From the NCBI GenBank assembly GCA_018676675.1, contig JABHEG010000300.1:51408-115407 (forward strand): a stretch of DNA of 64,000 bases, given 5' to 3'. The stretch's first letter is position 1. Every line of letters begins with the position of its first letter. Below the pieces are notes generated by a model. The model was not told the DNA's origin. It was given only the letters and a program-made list of their open reading frames with translations, and did not search any database. Made by a program: the position numbers and the translations under genes. This DNA is from Lentisphaerota bacterium. Lineage in GTDB: Bacteria; Verrucomicrobiota; Lentisphaeria; Oligosphaerales; JABHEG01. This document shows, in pieces, positions 18,265 through 29,000 of the stretch.

Positions 18265-19329
18265 TTAGCGCGGGGTGAAATCACACGTTTCGTCGATGCG
18301 GAGGACGGTCTCGGCGAGCAATTTGGCCACATCTTCGAGATCGGTCAGGGAGATCACCTCAACGGAAGAGTGCATGTACCGGTTCGGCACGCTGACCAAA
18401 GCAGCTGCAACACCTGCCCGGTTGATCTGAATCGCGTTAGCATCCGTCCCGGTTGCACGGGCAGCAGGTTCCGTCTGGTAAGCGATCTTCTTCACCTTGG
18501 CCGCCTTCACGATGACTTCACGCAACACGGGATTGATATTGGGACCGCGCGCGACCGAAGGTCCTTTGCCCACCTTCACCTCGCCTACGCGCTTGGGATC
18601 GACACCAGGGTAATCTGTGGCGTGGGTCACATCAACCGCGATGCCGACGTGCGGATCGATGCCGAACGCACTGGTTCGAGCGCCACGAAGCCCCAGCTCT
18701 TCCTGCACGGTTGACACGGCATAGACAGCACACTTCAGATCGGCCTTGGATACGCGACGCAAGGCCTCCATCACGGCATAGACCCCAACCTTGTCATCGC
18801 AGCCGGTCGCGGCAATCAGATCGCCCTGGAGCTCAATACTGCGCAGGGGGAAGGTCACTGGATCCCCGATCTCGATCAACTTCTCAGCCGCCTTCTTGTC
18901 CTTGGCACCGATATCGATCCAACATCCCTCAACATCGTGCTTCTCGTTCCGGCGCTGCTCGGCAGAAAGCAGGTGAATGGGTTTGCGCCCCACAACACCA
19001 TTGACGGGACCCGACGATGTATGCACGGTGACGACGCTGGCGATGATGACCGTGGGGTCCACGCCACCAATTGCCGCACAGCGCAACATGCCGCTGTCTT
19101 CGATGTACTGAACCAACATACCGATCTGGTCGCAGTGTCCGGCCAGCATGACGCGAATCGGGGCGTCCGGGTTCTTGACCGCAATCACGCTACCGTGGAC
19201 ATCCGTTCGGACCTCGTCCGCAAACGATTCAGCGTACTTGCGAACGACAGCCTGAACCGGGTACTCGTAGCCGGACGGTGAAGGCGTCTTGATGAGGTCG
19301 TCAAAGAACTTTCGGGATGCCTTACGCAT
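18265..19329 (-). CDS. M42-family metallo-aminopeptidase (glutamyl aminopeptidase / endoglucanase M family)
   Basis: 354 residues, the normal family length; AGGAG before the ATG. The dinuclear zinc/cobalt site is recognisable: His65 and Asp67 in AGHCDQIG, Asp in ATGCDDKVG, the catalytic Glu in VQEELGLRGA, Asp in AVDVTHATD and the final His in RYMHSSVEV. Established function of the family is removal of N-terminal residues from peptides in a large cytoplasmic cage. Why it sits in a sulfatase/isomerase operon is unclear; a role on peptide parts of glycoconjugates is speculation. Confidence 0.92.
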   Translation of the reverse strand: MRKASRKFFDDLIKTPSPSGYEYPVQAVVRKYAESFADEVRTDVHGSVIAVKNPDAPIRVMLAGHCDQIGMLVQYIEDSGMLRCAAIGGVDPTVIIASVVTVHTSSGPVNGVVGRKPIHLLSAEQRRNEKHDVEGCWIDIGAKDKKAAEKLIEIGDPVTFPLRSIELQGDLIAATGCDDKVGVYAVMEALRRVSKADLKCAVYAVSTVQEELGLRGARTSAFGIDPHVGIAVDVTHATDYPGVDPKRVGEVKVGKGPSVARGPNINPVLREVIVKAAKVKKIAYQTEPAARATGTDANAIQINRAGVAAALVSVPNRYMHSSVEVISLTDLEDVAKLLAETVLRIDETCDFTPR

Positions 19330-19421
19330 GATGCTGTTCTCCTATTGTGGTCTGTGAGAGTGATTATTCGTCTGTGGCTCCAACGGGGCTGAGCATGGAT
19401 CGGCTGCCAGCGGCTCCGGTC

Positions 19422-19555
19422 GTACGCCGCACGGCCACCGGGCGGCATCTTCTCTTGTACGTCGCACGGCCCCCCGGGCGGCATCTTCTCTTGTACGTCG
19501 CACGGCCCCCGGGCGGCATCTTCTCTTGTACGTCGCACGGCCCCCGGGCGGCATC
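19422..19555. repeat. Tandem 35/36-base repeat, almost four copies
   Basis: Units start at GTACGYCGCACGG (19422, 19457, 19493, 19528), with periods of 35, 36 and 35 bases; the differences are single-base length changes in a C-run and two substitutions. The last copy is cut after GGGCGGCATC. No spacers separate the units, so this is not a CRISPR. It lies in the 306-base gap between the Gfo/Idh gene and the M42 peptidase gene of the same operon; the rest of that gap shows no gene. Confidence 0.85.
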
Positions 19556-19635
19556 AAACAATGGCGGTCGGAGGGCCGCCCACCGTACAAGAAACGAGAC
19601 AGATCGCGGGGCAACGAGCCACGGTTTCTCAACCG

Positions 19636-20682
19636 TCACCCAAGCGCGGTCCCGAACACATCGGCGATCAGGTCCTGGGGCGAAATGACAGCTCCGCCCT
19701 GTTCCTGGGAAGCGTAACCCGCAAGTGAAATGGCCAAACTCCGGATGCCCTCATCGTAGGGCACTGTCGTAGCGTCGCGGCCCTCGATTACGGCATCGAA
19801 GAAATCGTACAGCACATAGCTCGCCCAGTTGTCACCGGCGGCCACCGACCCCTGTTCCTCACCGGCCCAGGACACGTTGCCCCCGGCGATGGTCACCAGC
19901 AGGCCTTCTGCGACGATTCGGAACCCGTTGTCCCATTGCGTTCCAGGAACCATAGAGCAGCTCAGTGTACCGAGGGCGCCGCTGGCGTACTCCAGCGTCA
20001 ACGCCGTTGTATCCGGAATGGTGAACCCGGGGTATGCGCCCGTCAGGCCGGAATCCGAAACGGGAGCCCCGGGCTCCGGTGTCCAGTCGTGGACGCGTGC
20101 CGTGCGACCGGTCACAGCCACGACATCACCTGCCAGGAAACGCCCCAGATCCAGCATATGAGTGGACTGCTCGGTCAACTGACCACCGGACATCTCCAGC
20201 TTCGCCCACCAGGGCTTGGCGGGCATCCCCGGCATGTAAAAATGCTGCTGAACCATGGCGATCCGCCGGGTTGAAAGCAGCTCTTTGGCTTTGAGCACGC
20301 CCTCGGCAAAGCGATACATGTAACCAACCTGAGCCAGCACGCCATGGGTGTCCACCGCTTCCTTGACGCGCTTGGCCAGGTCCAGGCTCACCGCGCAGGG
20401 CTTCTCCACGAAGAAGTGGATTCCGCGTTTGGCGGCTTCCTCCTCGATATCGCCGTGAGCATAGGGCGGCGTACAGATCACGACTGCATCAGGTTTCTCA
20501 TTCTCGTAGAGATCCACGCAACAGTTGTAGGCACGGCCCCCGTACGTCTCAGCGGCGGCCTCCGCACGCGACATGATGATGTCAGCGTGACCGAGAATCT
20601 CGATGTCATCACGCTTGGAGGCGTTCCCGAGATGTCGCTGTGAGATGCCACCCACACCCACGAAGCCAATCTTGAGTCCCAT
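19636..20682 (-). CDS. Gfo/Idh/MocA family oxidoreductase
   Basis: 348 residues from ATG 20682, preceded by GGAGG; the open frame continues upstream into the previous gene but MGLKIGFVGVGGISQRH is the natural start. Rossmann motif GVGGIS, the EKPCA lysine motif near residue 97 and a QSTHMLDLGRF catalytic-His segment mark an NAD(P)-dependent sugar, inositol or uronate dehydrogenase. No export signal, unlike the copy at 51.9 kb, so it works in the cytoplasm. It follows the PcRGLX-like gene by 14 bases and its ribosome site lies at that gene's end, so the two are co-transcribed. Confidence 0.92.
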   Translation of the reverse strand: MGLKIGFVGVGGISQRHLGNASKRDDIEILGHADIIMSRAEAAAETYGGRAYNCCVDLYENEKPDAVVICTPPYAHGDIEEEAAKRGIHFFVEKPCAVSLDLAKRVKEAVDTHGVLAQVGYMYRFAEGVLKAKELLSTRRIAMVQQHFYMPGMPAKPWWAKLEMSGGQLTEQSTHMLDLGRFLAGDVVAVTGRTARVHDWTPEPGAPVSDSGLTGAYPGFTIPDTTALTLEYASGALGTLSCSMVPGTQWDNGFRIVAEGLLVTIAGGNVSWAGEEQGSVAAGDNWASYVLYDFFDAVIEGRDATTVPYDEGIRSLAISLAGYASQEQGGAVISPQDLIADVFGTALG

Positions 20683-20696
20683 AGTCCACTGCCTCC

Positions 20697-23600
20697 TCAG
20701 TTGGCCGTTGCGGCCACGTGCGCTTCCAGGTACGCAAGTATGTTCTCGAAAAACTGCCGACAGGTGTCCGCAGTGAACGCCTTGCCCGGGATTTCCGTCC
20801 CGATCACATAGCGATCGGGAGACGGTTGGACGAGCAGGACCCGTCCTTTGCCGAACGCTGCTTCGACGATCGCTGGATTCCCAGCCGTATCCTCGGCCAA
20901 TACAGTCCACGCACGGTCGGCGATTGTCAACGTATCGTATGAGACGACGCCGGCCAATGAGCGGATGGTGTTGGGCGTGGAGAAGAGCGGATGGGTTGGC
21001 GTGCGGATCTTGCCCAATGCGCGCTTGGTGTTGCTCACGGCGAGTGGAAAGGGCAGGTATGGCGTCCTGAAACTGCTGTTCTGGATCTGCATCATCACGA
21101 TCTGTCCGCCCGAGTGCACGAAATCGAGGAGAACACCAGCTGTTCCAGGCAGCCCGCCGAAGCCCTTCTCATGCGCTTCAGACCCCACCAGCAGCGCTCC
21201 ATACCCGCGAAGCGCAGCGCCTGACAGCTTGGAGACGCGCTCAACCGTGCTCCCCATCTTGACCAGGGCCTTTCCGACCGGGTCCTCCGGCGCGCCCACG
21301 TACCCGACCTTGGTCCCGAGTGTGAAGACCTTCCCACGGCGAATCTTGCAGACTGATTTGCCCGAAGCCTTGCCCACGGTGTAGGCGATCGTCACGCTGG
21401 CTCCCTCAGTTCCGGGTCCGGTGACGACAAATGGAGAGTTCAGGGTGGCGCCGGAAGCCGCTTTCCACTCGAAGCGGCGGGGCTCGACCGTAAGTCCCTC
21501 CGAAACAGAAGTAATCTCTGCGGAACAGCTGTAGGTGGCGCGTGACTCGTTGTCGACCAGAATCGGGAGCGTAGCCGGCGCCCCGCCATACAGGGTCAGT
21601 TCTTCAGGAACAAAGCCGGCAGGGGCACGCGACGGCACGACTGGGAGGGCCGTCATGCCCCAGCGCGCCATACTGCTGAAGGCGAAGGGCGTCATGCGGA
21701 TCTGTTGGGCATAGCCCTTTCCGCTGCCCGAACCGCCGTTGGGGCGCACCAGGCGGGCAAGAGAACGCACGACCATATCACGATACACGGGCTTGTTTGT
21801 CAGGTCATACGCGTAGGCAAGCCCCTCGCAGGCCATGTTGATCCCGGCGGTTCCCGGCCGGTTGTCAAACTGGGTACACTGGGCATACTGGAACCCGTTC
21901 GCATCCGGATACCACATGCGCGCCTGCATCCAGTCGCAGGTCCCGATGAGGGCTTCCTTGTAGTCGTCGTTGGGCTCGATCTGATCCATCATCTTCAGTG
22001 CAGTGGTCACGACGCCGCTCATGAACGTCTTGCCTCCCATGTGGCGCGGCTGGTGGGTGCACTCCCCGATGTTGTGGATGAACGTGCCTGTCCCCGGATC
22101 CCGCTTGGAGACAACATTCTTCATGAAGAGACGAGCCGCGTTCAGATAGTAGGGATTAGGCTCGACCTGCCATGCCCCCAGCACGACCATGGTTGCCCAG
22201 CCATAGTTGCGGTGCAGCCAGCGCTCGAGATAGGTGCAGTAGTGCCCGGCCATCCACTCGCTCAAGCAGTCCATCGCGTACTTGAAGCGCCGGTCTCCCG
22301 TGAGGCAATACGCGGCATACGTGCCTTGGGTCCACATGTGGCCGGTATTGTAGATGCCGTTGGCAAACCAAAATCGGGCCCCCTCGATCTTGGGGGTGTT
22401 GAAACCGCCGGTATGCCAAAGCGCGTGCTCCTTCTGAATCCCCATTCGGGCTGGGACGGGGGACCAGGTGATCTGGTCGATGCAGGCCGTGTGACGAGCT
22501 GCGGTCTCCGCACGCTCCAGGAAACGCATATCTCCACTTCGGGCGTAGTGGAGCAGCAGCCCGAATTGCATGTCGTATTCCTGGTTGCCCCAGTTCACCC
22601 CACGCTCGCCGTACCAGTCGCCGTAGTTCATCCAGCTGTACCAGCGCTGGTGTTCGCGGTTCGCCTCTACCTTCTCAAATCCGTCCCGAACGAAGCCCTG
22701 GTAGTCTTCCAGAATGCCTTCCTGTTCGGGCTCGAGATCCATGAAAGCCCCACTGGCACACATGTGTTCGGGCGAACATGCGAGCTGGGCGGCATGCTGC
22801 CAGGCGGCACCTAACTCCGCTGGTGGTGTCGTTCCGGGGACATCAAACGTGAAGAGAATGTCCGTGCTGGGAGCATTGCCGCAAGGCACCAGGTACGCCC
22901 CGTCGCGGAACCAGTAGTAATTCATCGTGAGCTGCTTGGCGTCCTTGACGTGGGCATAGCGATCCCGGGGCAGCTCCGGAAACAGCTCGACCATCAGTCG
23001 GTTGCCGTCAAAGGCCAACCCTTTAGGGAAAAGCTGCCAGAAATCCTTGACTACGGCCGAAACAGACCCGGCCGGCGTGGTCGCGGTGAGCACCGGCGAT
23101 GCCGTCCCTTTGTGTTCGACGACGTTCCCTCCGCTGTGCACGGCATAGTGGTAATCGTCGTCCTGAACTCGCCTCTCGACCGGACCGGCCGCCCCGGAAG
23201 CGACCGGTATCGACAGCGTGAAGCTCCGAATGCGGTGCATGGTCGGGGGGAAAATGGTCGTGCCCTGGTCCGTGACCAGCGAAACCACGGTGGGGATCCC
23301 CCTGAAGCCCCGGTAGAAGGTCATGCGGCAACGGTAGCTGAGCAGGCGGTCGGCTTCGCCCTGAAGAGGACCTTCAGCCAGAATGACGGTGCGAATCGGC
23401 CCGGATTCCTCAACCACGAGACGGGTCGGAACGGCTCCGGTGGATGTGTAACGCTTCCCCTTTGCATCAGTCAGGACTAAGCCTTCACCATCGTCCGGCA
23501 CAACGCACTCATCGGCGGAGAACACGCCATCACCGTTGCGGTCCAGGGACACGCTCCCGGGAGGAGTGAAACGCGTACGGCTGAGTGTCGTGCGCAGGCA

Positions 23601-25376
23601 GTCGGTGGTGACCATGAGGACGTCCCCACTGTCTTCGACTCGGATCGCGTCAACCGGCGGCTTCGGAGCCGTGACAGCGCTTCCGTATTCCAGTGAGAAG
23701 CCCGCCTCCGTCGGCTCACCCACATGGGTCACAAACAGCCACTTGATGCTGCCGTCCGGCCAACGGGCCAACGCGTCGAACTGGGCCATGGCGACTGTCC
23801 CAGATGCGTCTTTGAGGCGGCAGTGTGCGGTGTCCGCAAGGTGTCCTTCCTGCAGCGGGATGCCTCCGGTCAGGGGCCACGGCCCCGGGCGCCCTTCTGC
23901 CAGATCAGCCAGGTTCAGAGAGACTGACGCGCTGCGAACGCCGCAGCGGTCCGGGCGTCGAACGTCTGCCACAAAGCGAAGGACATCGCTGGCGACCGTT
24001 TCCGCACCATCCCGCACCGTGACCTGAAGGCTGTAAGCGGCCCCACGCGTGAGCGAGGCGAGCCGGACGCGATGGTTGTAGGTAACGCGATCACCCTTGG
24101 TCTCTTGGGTTAGAGCGTCTCCCGCCCCCCAACGGACCACGGCGTCGCAGGGGAAGTTGGTCAAGAAGCAGATGTCGATGTTGACCCCATCACCGGTCTG
24201 CGCAGGACAGAACGTCTCAAGATGGGCAATGGCCAGGGGCCCCGGACGCACCGGTTCCGAGGTCAGGAAGAACTCGCAGAGCCGGAAGTCCTGGGCCGGT
24301 GTTGCGGCGGTCAGAACGATGTTACTTCCCTGCTTGAACTGAACGGGTTTAGCCGTGGTGAACAGGTACAGGTCCCCGTCATTCTGCGCTGCCACAGAAC
24401 GTGCGATGGCGTTCCCGTCCACGCGCACAGCGACCTCTTCCTTTCCCACCTTGCTGTCCTGAATGAGGACACTCAGATGGTACGCCCCCGCAACCGGGCT
24501 CGACCAGGAGACACTGGCGTTGGCCGCAACGGGCTCGAATGCCTTGTTGAACGCTTTCATGCCCGTCGTTTCGGCGTCTTCTGCGACCAACATCACCGGC
24601 TCTCCACGACGCAGATCATCGCGCCAACCGTGCCACGGCTTCTGGACGATCGCGTTCTCCGAGAACGCCTGTGACGCGATCCCCGCAGGAGGTTTGGGCA
24701 CGTCCTGCTGTTTGGGCCCGATGATCTCGAACCAGTCGGCGTAGTCACTGTCAGCGGAGTCGTTCGCCATCTGGCAAAGGAGGCGTCCGCGGAAGTGCGC
24801 CAGCCCGTTGGCCGCTGTATGCACGTTCAGATCCATGCAGTAGTAAATCGAGTTGCCGACCGCAACGGAACGCATCGAGCGGTCACGGGAGCAGACGTTG
24901 GCATTGCGGACGACCAAGCCGGGTGACCCGTCAAAGCAGTTCATGCGCACGTCAGTGCCGGTTGCGCCTCCCTGGCGTCCCGTGGTGGGATCGTTGTCGA
25001 CGTCCATGTAAAACAGCAGATTTGCCCCAACGTTCTCGACTTTGCTCGCGAAATCGACCCGCCACACCCAGCGATTCCCTGCCACGTTCCCGAAGTACGT
25101 GTCCGTGATGTCAGGGACGAGCTTGCGCCTGGAATGGACCGGGTCCCCTTCCGCGATGGCTTTGTCGTGGTGAACCAGATAGAGGGTATCGGCCCGGTCC
25201 TTCGGCATCCCGAGCACGGTTTCCACCCGGTCCGGAATCCCGTCCCCATCAGCATCCGCTTCGGTCGTCGTCAGCTTGGCCGGGGGCGGCAATGCCGGCC
25301 CATTTTGAGCATGAACAAGCGACACGAATGGTGAAGCGAGGGTATAGACGAGCACGAAAGCGAGGGCAATTCTCAC
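20697..25376 (-). CDS. Giant secreted PcRGLX/YetA-like exo-rhamnogalacturonan-lyase family protein
   Basis: 1559 residues from a GTG at 25376, eight bases after GGAG and directly before a signal peptide (ALAFVLVYTLASPFVSLVHAQ); codons farther upstream translate short repeats and are probably non-coding. A TTG one codon earlier is an alternative. Domains: Ca-binding DADGDGIPD at 41-49; a DOMON/CBM-like N-terminal part; Asn-rich fibronectin-like stretch; a RIFT-barrel domain (GGIPLQEGHL, ARWPDGSIKWLF); central beta-sandwich with DRNGDGVFSADE; alpha/alpha toroid (EYDMQFGLLLHYARSGD); Ig-like domain; and a C-terminal glutamine-amidotransferase-like domain (VGYVGAPEDP, FVHSGGQIVMMQ). Inferred role: cleavage of rhamnogalacturonan-like glycan outside the cytoplasm. 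Head of the operon that continues to 15.5 kb. Confidence 0.82.
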   Translation of the reverse strand: MRIALAFVLVYTLASPFVSLVHAQNGPALPPPAKLTTTEADADGDGIPDRVETVLGMPKDRADTLYLVHHDKAIAEGDPVHSRRKLVPDITDTYFGNVAGNRWVWRVDFASKVENVGANLLFYMDVDNDPTTGRQGGATGTDVRMNCFDGSPGLVVRNANVCSRDRSMRSVAVGNSIYYCMDLNVHTAANGLAHFRGRLLCQMANDSADSDYADWFEIIGPKQQDVPKPPAGIASQAFSENAIVQKPWHGWRDDLRRGEPVMLVAEDAETTGMKAFNKAFEPVAANASVSWSSPVAGAYHLSVLIQDSKVGKEEVAVRVDGNAIARSVAAQNDGDLYLFTTAKPVQFKQGSNIVLTAATPAQDFRLCEFFLTSEPVRPGPLAIAHLETFCPAQTGDGVNIDICFLTNFPCDAVVRWGAGDALTQETKGDRVTYNHRVRLASLTRGAAYSLQVTVRDGAETVASDVLRFVADVRRPDRCGVRSASVSLNLADLAEGRPGPWPLTGGIPLQEGHLADTAHCRLKDASGTVAMAQFDALARWPDGSIKWLFVTHVGEPTEAGFSLEYGSAVTAPKPPVDAIRVEDSGDVLMVTTDCLRTTLSRTRFTPPGSVSLDRNGDGVFSADECVVPDDGEGLVLTDAKGKRYTSTGAVPTRLVVEESGPIRTVILAEGPLQGEADRLLSYRCRMTFYRGFRGIPTVVSLVTDQGTTIFPPTMHRIRSFTLSIPVASGAAGPVERRVQDDDYHYAVHSGGNVVEHKGTASPVLTATTPAGSVSAVVKDFWQLFPKGLAFDGNRLMVELFPELPRDRYAHVKDAKQLTMNYYWFRDGAYLVPCGNAPSTDILFTFDVPGTTPPAELGAAWQHAAQLACSPEHMCASGAFMDLEPEQEGILEDYQGFVRDGFEKVEANREHQRWYSWMNYGDWYGERGVNWGNQEYDMQFGLLLHYARSGDMRFLERAETAARHTACIDQITWSPVPARMGIQKEHALWHTGGFNTPKIEGARFWFANGIYNTGHMWTQGTYAAYCLTGDRRFKYAMDCLSEWMAGHYCTYLERWLHRNYGWATMVVLGAWQVEPNPYYLNAARLFMKNVVSKRDPGTGTFIHNIGECTHQPRHMGGKTFMSGVVTTALKMMDQIEPNDDYKEALIGTCDWMQARMWYPDANGFQYAQCTQFDNRPGTAGINMACEGLAYAYDLTNKPVYRDMVVRSLARLVRPNGGSGSGKGYAQQIRMTPFAFSSMARWGMTALPVVPSRAPAGFVPEELTLYGGAPATLPILVDNESRATYSCSAEITSVSEGLTVEPRRFEWKAASGATLNSPFVVTGPGTEGASVTIAYTVGKASGKSVCKIRRGKVFTLGTKVGYVGAPEDPVGKALVKMGSTVERVSKLSGAALRGYGALLVGSEAHEKGFGGLPGTAGVLLDFVHSGGQIVMMQIQNSSFRTPYLPFPLAVSNTKRALGKIRTPTHPLFSTPNTIRSLAGVVSYDTLTIADRAWTVLAEDTAGNPAIVEAAFGKGRVLLVQPSPDRYVIGTEIPGKAFTADTCRQFFENILAYLEAHVAATAN

Positions 25377-26072
25377 AAGGATGGCTCCAAGATTGGGATG
25401 GTGGTAACAGTCCAGTGGCCGGCTCAGGCTGTTGCGCTTCGGCTGATTTCTGACTGATCCGACCGATTTGACTGATCCGACCGATCGTCCAAAGCTCCAA
25501 CGTGGCCGGCTCACCTATGTTAACGGCCCAACCCCTCAGCGCAATTGGCGCCGCCTTGAGGAGCGCGTGTTTCAATTGCAGCCTTTCCCACATAAATTGC
25601 ACCGATTACCCGAACAGGATCCACATGCGGGCGTTCCCAGCCGGCAGAGCCAGGGCGTCCGCTCCCGGTGGTCGCGGCTCGGACGGAGACCACGTCTGCC
25701 TTAACAGAGCCGCGACTCGGGCAGAGGGCACGTCTGCCTTAACAGAGCCGTGACTCACGGGAGCGGGTTGCCGGATCGATGAGAAGACCGCTCCCGATAG
25801 TCGCGGCTCGGACGGACACAGGGGCTCTTGACACGGCAGCACGTCACGGCGAACAGAGAGTCTCTCGCCCTCGACCGCTACGTTGCTCAACGCGCGAACG
25901 GAGGCCACCGGGATCGCGAACGTCGGGTGGGCCTTGGCACCCGGTGTACGCGATCCCGTTGATGTGGGGGTCATGGGGGAGCCACCGGTCCCCCAGCGAG
26001 GTGTCGGGGCAGCGCCCTGACAGATTCGGCGTACCGCATGGCAGGTCGCACGCGACATAGCAGGAGAAGGCA
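25377..26072. repeat. Long divergent intergenic region with direct and inverted repeats
   Basis: 696 bases between two divergent giant genes; no convincing gene. Near 25440-25490 there are short GACTGATCCGACCGAT repeats. At 25691-25712 and 25729-25750 a 22-base sequence is directly repeated with a 38-base period. The segment at about 25661-25690 recurs at about 25790-25816 (GCTCCCGATAGTCGCGGCTC and a near copy). The reverse complement of this element is also found at 37531-37560, and a decayed version near 56508. A GGGGGAGC...GTCCCCC hairpin is at about 25976-25998. Promoters for both flanking genes should lie here but none is clear. Confidence 0.7.
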
Positions 26073-29000
26073 ATGCATACGGGACTTATTTCGGCCACGG
26101 GCATGATCGTGCTGGCGACGACGGCAGCTTCCTTTGGTGCGGCTTCTGCCGAGAAGTTGAAGCAGGAACAGGCGCTCCTGCGGAGCATGGAAATCCAGGC
26201 TGATCAGCTCAAACCGCTACGGCTGGTGACGGCGTTGGTCGAAGCGAACAAAGCCAAAGCCACCATCTGTCACGCGGATGCCCCGGCGTGGGCGGAGGCC
26301 GCCCAGGCCATTCGGGAAGCGATCCGGGCGGCCACCGGGATCACGCTGGAGACGGTCACCGACGCCGATATCACGCAAGAGCAGGCCCAGAGTCGCGACC
26401 TCATTCTCCTCGGACATCTCGACAACAATCGGCACGTTGCCCGGCTCTACAACAATTTCTTTGTCTGCCTGGACGTCGGGTTCACAGGGCGCAAAGGGCA
26501 CGTCATTCGCTCGGTGCACGATCCGTTCGGCACAGGACACAACGCGATCTTGGTTGGAGGGAGCTTTGCCGAGGGAACGAAGCGAGCCGCAGAGGCATTC
26601 GTCGCCAAAGTCCAGGAGGCGGGGAAGACGGGTGAGCTAACACTTGGGCGCCTGCTGGAAATCGTGTTCGATCGGGAGGACCGCCAGGAAAAGAGGCGGA
26701 CGGCAATGACCGAGAAGAAGCTGCGGGAGGACACCGAGTATACCCGCAAGCTCTTTGCCAGCCCTGGCCGTGGCCGATCCGGCGTGGCACGACTGATCAA
26801 GCATGGCGTGTCTTACCAGCGAACAGGCGCCTCTCTGGAAGCACAAGCCTACCGCGAAGCCCTCCTCGCAATGATGAACTACTACGCGACCGATGACTAC
26901 ATCAAGAGCGAAGGACTCGCGCGTTACGACCGCGATTTCCGTGACTCCTGGACGCACAGCATCGCGATCACCTACGACCTCCTGGAGGAAAGCGGCGTGT
27001 TCACTGGCCCGGAGCGTCTTCAGGTCACCAACTACCTTATTCGACTCGGCCTGGAGTGCGTGCTCTACCAACGCTGGAACCGGCCGGACAAGCTCCAACA
27101 CTGGGCCGCAAACGACACCATCGTGCACAACCACAACACGTTCCCTGCCCTCGGTGTTCACTTCGTCGGGACCTACGTCAAACGGCACTACGGAGTGACC
27201 TTCGTCGACGACTGGCTCACCGTGGCCAAAGGGATCTTCGATGGCCAGAAGCACTGCAGCAAGCCCCTTGAAGACGCCGCCGCCTACCAGTGGCTCCCGC
27301 TGACGCACGTCATGATCTATACCTTGGCGACGGGGGACGACACGTACTTCACCGAAGGACACGCTGCGGACTCCGCAAAGGTCGCCCAGATGGTGATGGA
27401 TAACGCCGGGTACCAGGCTGCCTTCGGAGACCATCCGGGCTACACCAGTTCATCAGGAATCGGTAGCCTGTTGCAGCGGATCGGCTGGAAACTGCGTGAC
27501 CCAACCATGCTGTGGGGGGCCCGGAAGGCCTCCAGCGGACCGGTCGAGCATGAACACTTCAACCTTGGCCAGCCCCACTTCTCAGAGGTCACTCCCACCC
27601 CGCCGGACGCACATGTCGGGGTGGTGGTGGCTACTCTCCCACGCAAGTGCTACGACTACGCCGCGCGGAGTCCGCAGTACAAGACGCCGGCAAACCTGCC
27701 GTGGCCGGAAACGTTCGACAAGATCGCCTTCCGAGCCGGCTTGGGGGACAACGATGAATACCTGCTCCTCGACGGGTTCGGGCGCGGTACACACATGCAC
27801 TTCGATGCGAACGCCATCATCCGCTTCGCTGCCGGAGGCAAGCCGCTTCTGGTCGATGGGGAGTACATCAAGAATGCTCCAAAGTATCACAACAGCCTGG
27901 TCATCCTGCGCAATGGGAGCTCCGAACTGACTCCGGCCGTGACCGGGCTCCGGGAGGCCGCCTTCATCGGTGATACGGGCATTACGCGCTCCTACCTGAC
28001 CCGCTACAACGGAGCGGAGTGGGAACGCGCAATCATCTGGCGCCGTGGCGAGTACTTCCTCGTTGTCGACACGGTCACCGCTCAGGAGCCCGGCGACTAC
28101 ACCCTCCGTTGTTGCTGGAGGCCTTGGGGGGAAGCCAAACTGAACGGCGCAACGATGAACGCAGACCACCGCCCCATGCGGGTGACCGTCACCAATGCCG
28201 ACGGCGCGGCCCAGCGGCTGGAGACGATGAAGATCGTGCATCGACTGCCCGTCAGCCGCCTGTCTCAGCAGGTCAGCAGATCACTCGTCCCAGGCGCCTC
28301 CTACCAATTTGTGAATGCGGTACATGCGCAACCGATGGAGGCACAACGCAACGTCCAGCCGAGGAAGATCAGCGACGGAATCGTGACCGTAACCGGCGAC
28401 AAGGGGCTGGACCTTCTCGCACTCGGACCTGGGAAGAGCATTCCCGGAATCGCCACCGATGCATCGCTCCTGCTGTTGAATGAACAGCACATCGTGGCCA
28501 CCTCGTGTCAGGCGCTGACAGGCGAAGGACTGATTGTGAGCGCTTCGGCGCCGGTCTCCGTTGAGCTCCTTCCCGGGGAGGGCAAAGCTCTGGTGACAGC
28601 GACGACACCATGCGAACTGCGATTGCGGACGAGCCAGGGAGGACGAGTGACTTGGGGCGATGAAGCAGTCGAGGCCGGAGGCGACGGAGTTGCGGTGATC
28701 GCACTCACTGCCGGGCAACATGCATTGGCCCTGGCCCCGGCGGTGGCGGATCCCGCGGTCGCCAAGGCGCTATCCTGGGCGAAGAAACACCCCGGCGGCG
28801 TAGCGAACGACGCGCCCGATCAGTCTGACACGCCTTCCCTCCCCCTCGCTTGGGAACACGTCGCCTTTGATCCTCCGCCAGAGCCGTTGCCCGTTGTCTC
28901 GGTTACCTGCGACGAGCAGCACTCCGGGCGCTATGGACCGATCGAGAAACTCACTGACGGCGCCTTCAGTTCGTCCATGTTCTCCGTTCAGTGGCCAAAC

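Noticed and set aside
19422..19555. Repeats of 35/36 bases as a possible CRISPR array
   Set aside because: The units are contiguous with no spacers and there are no cas genes nearby.
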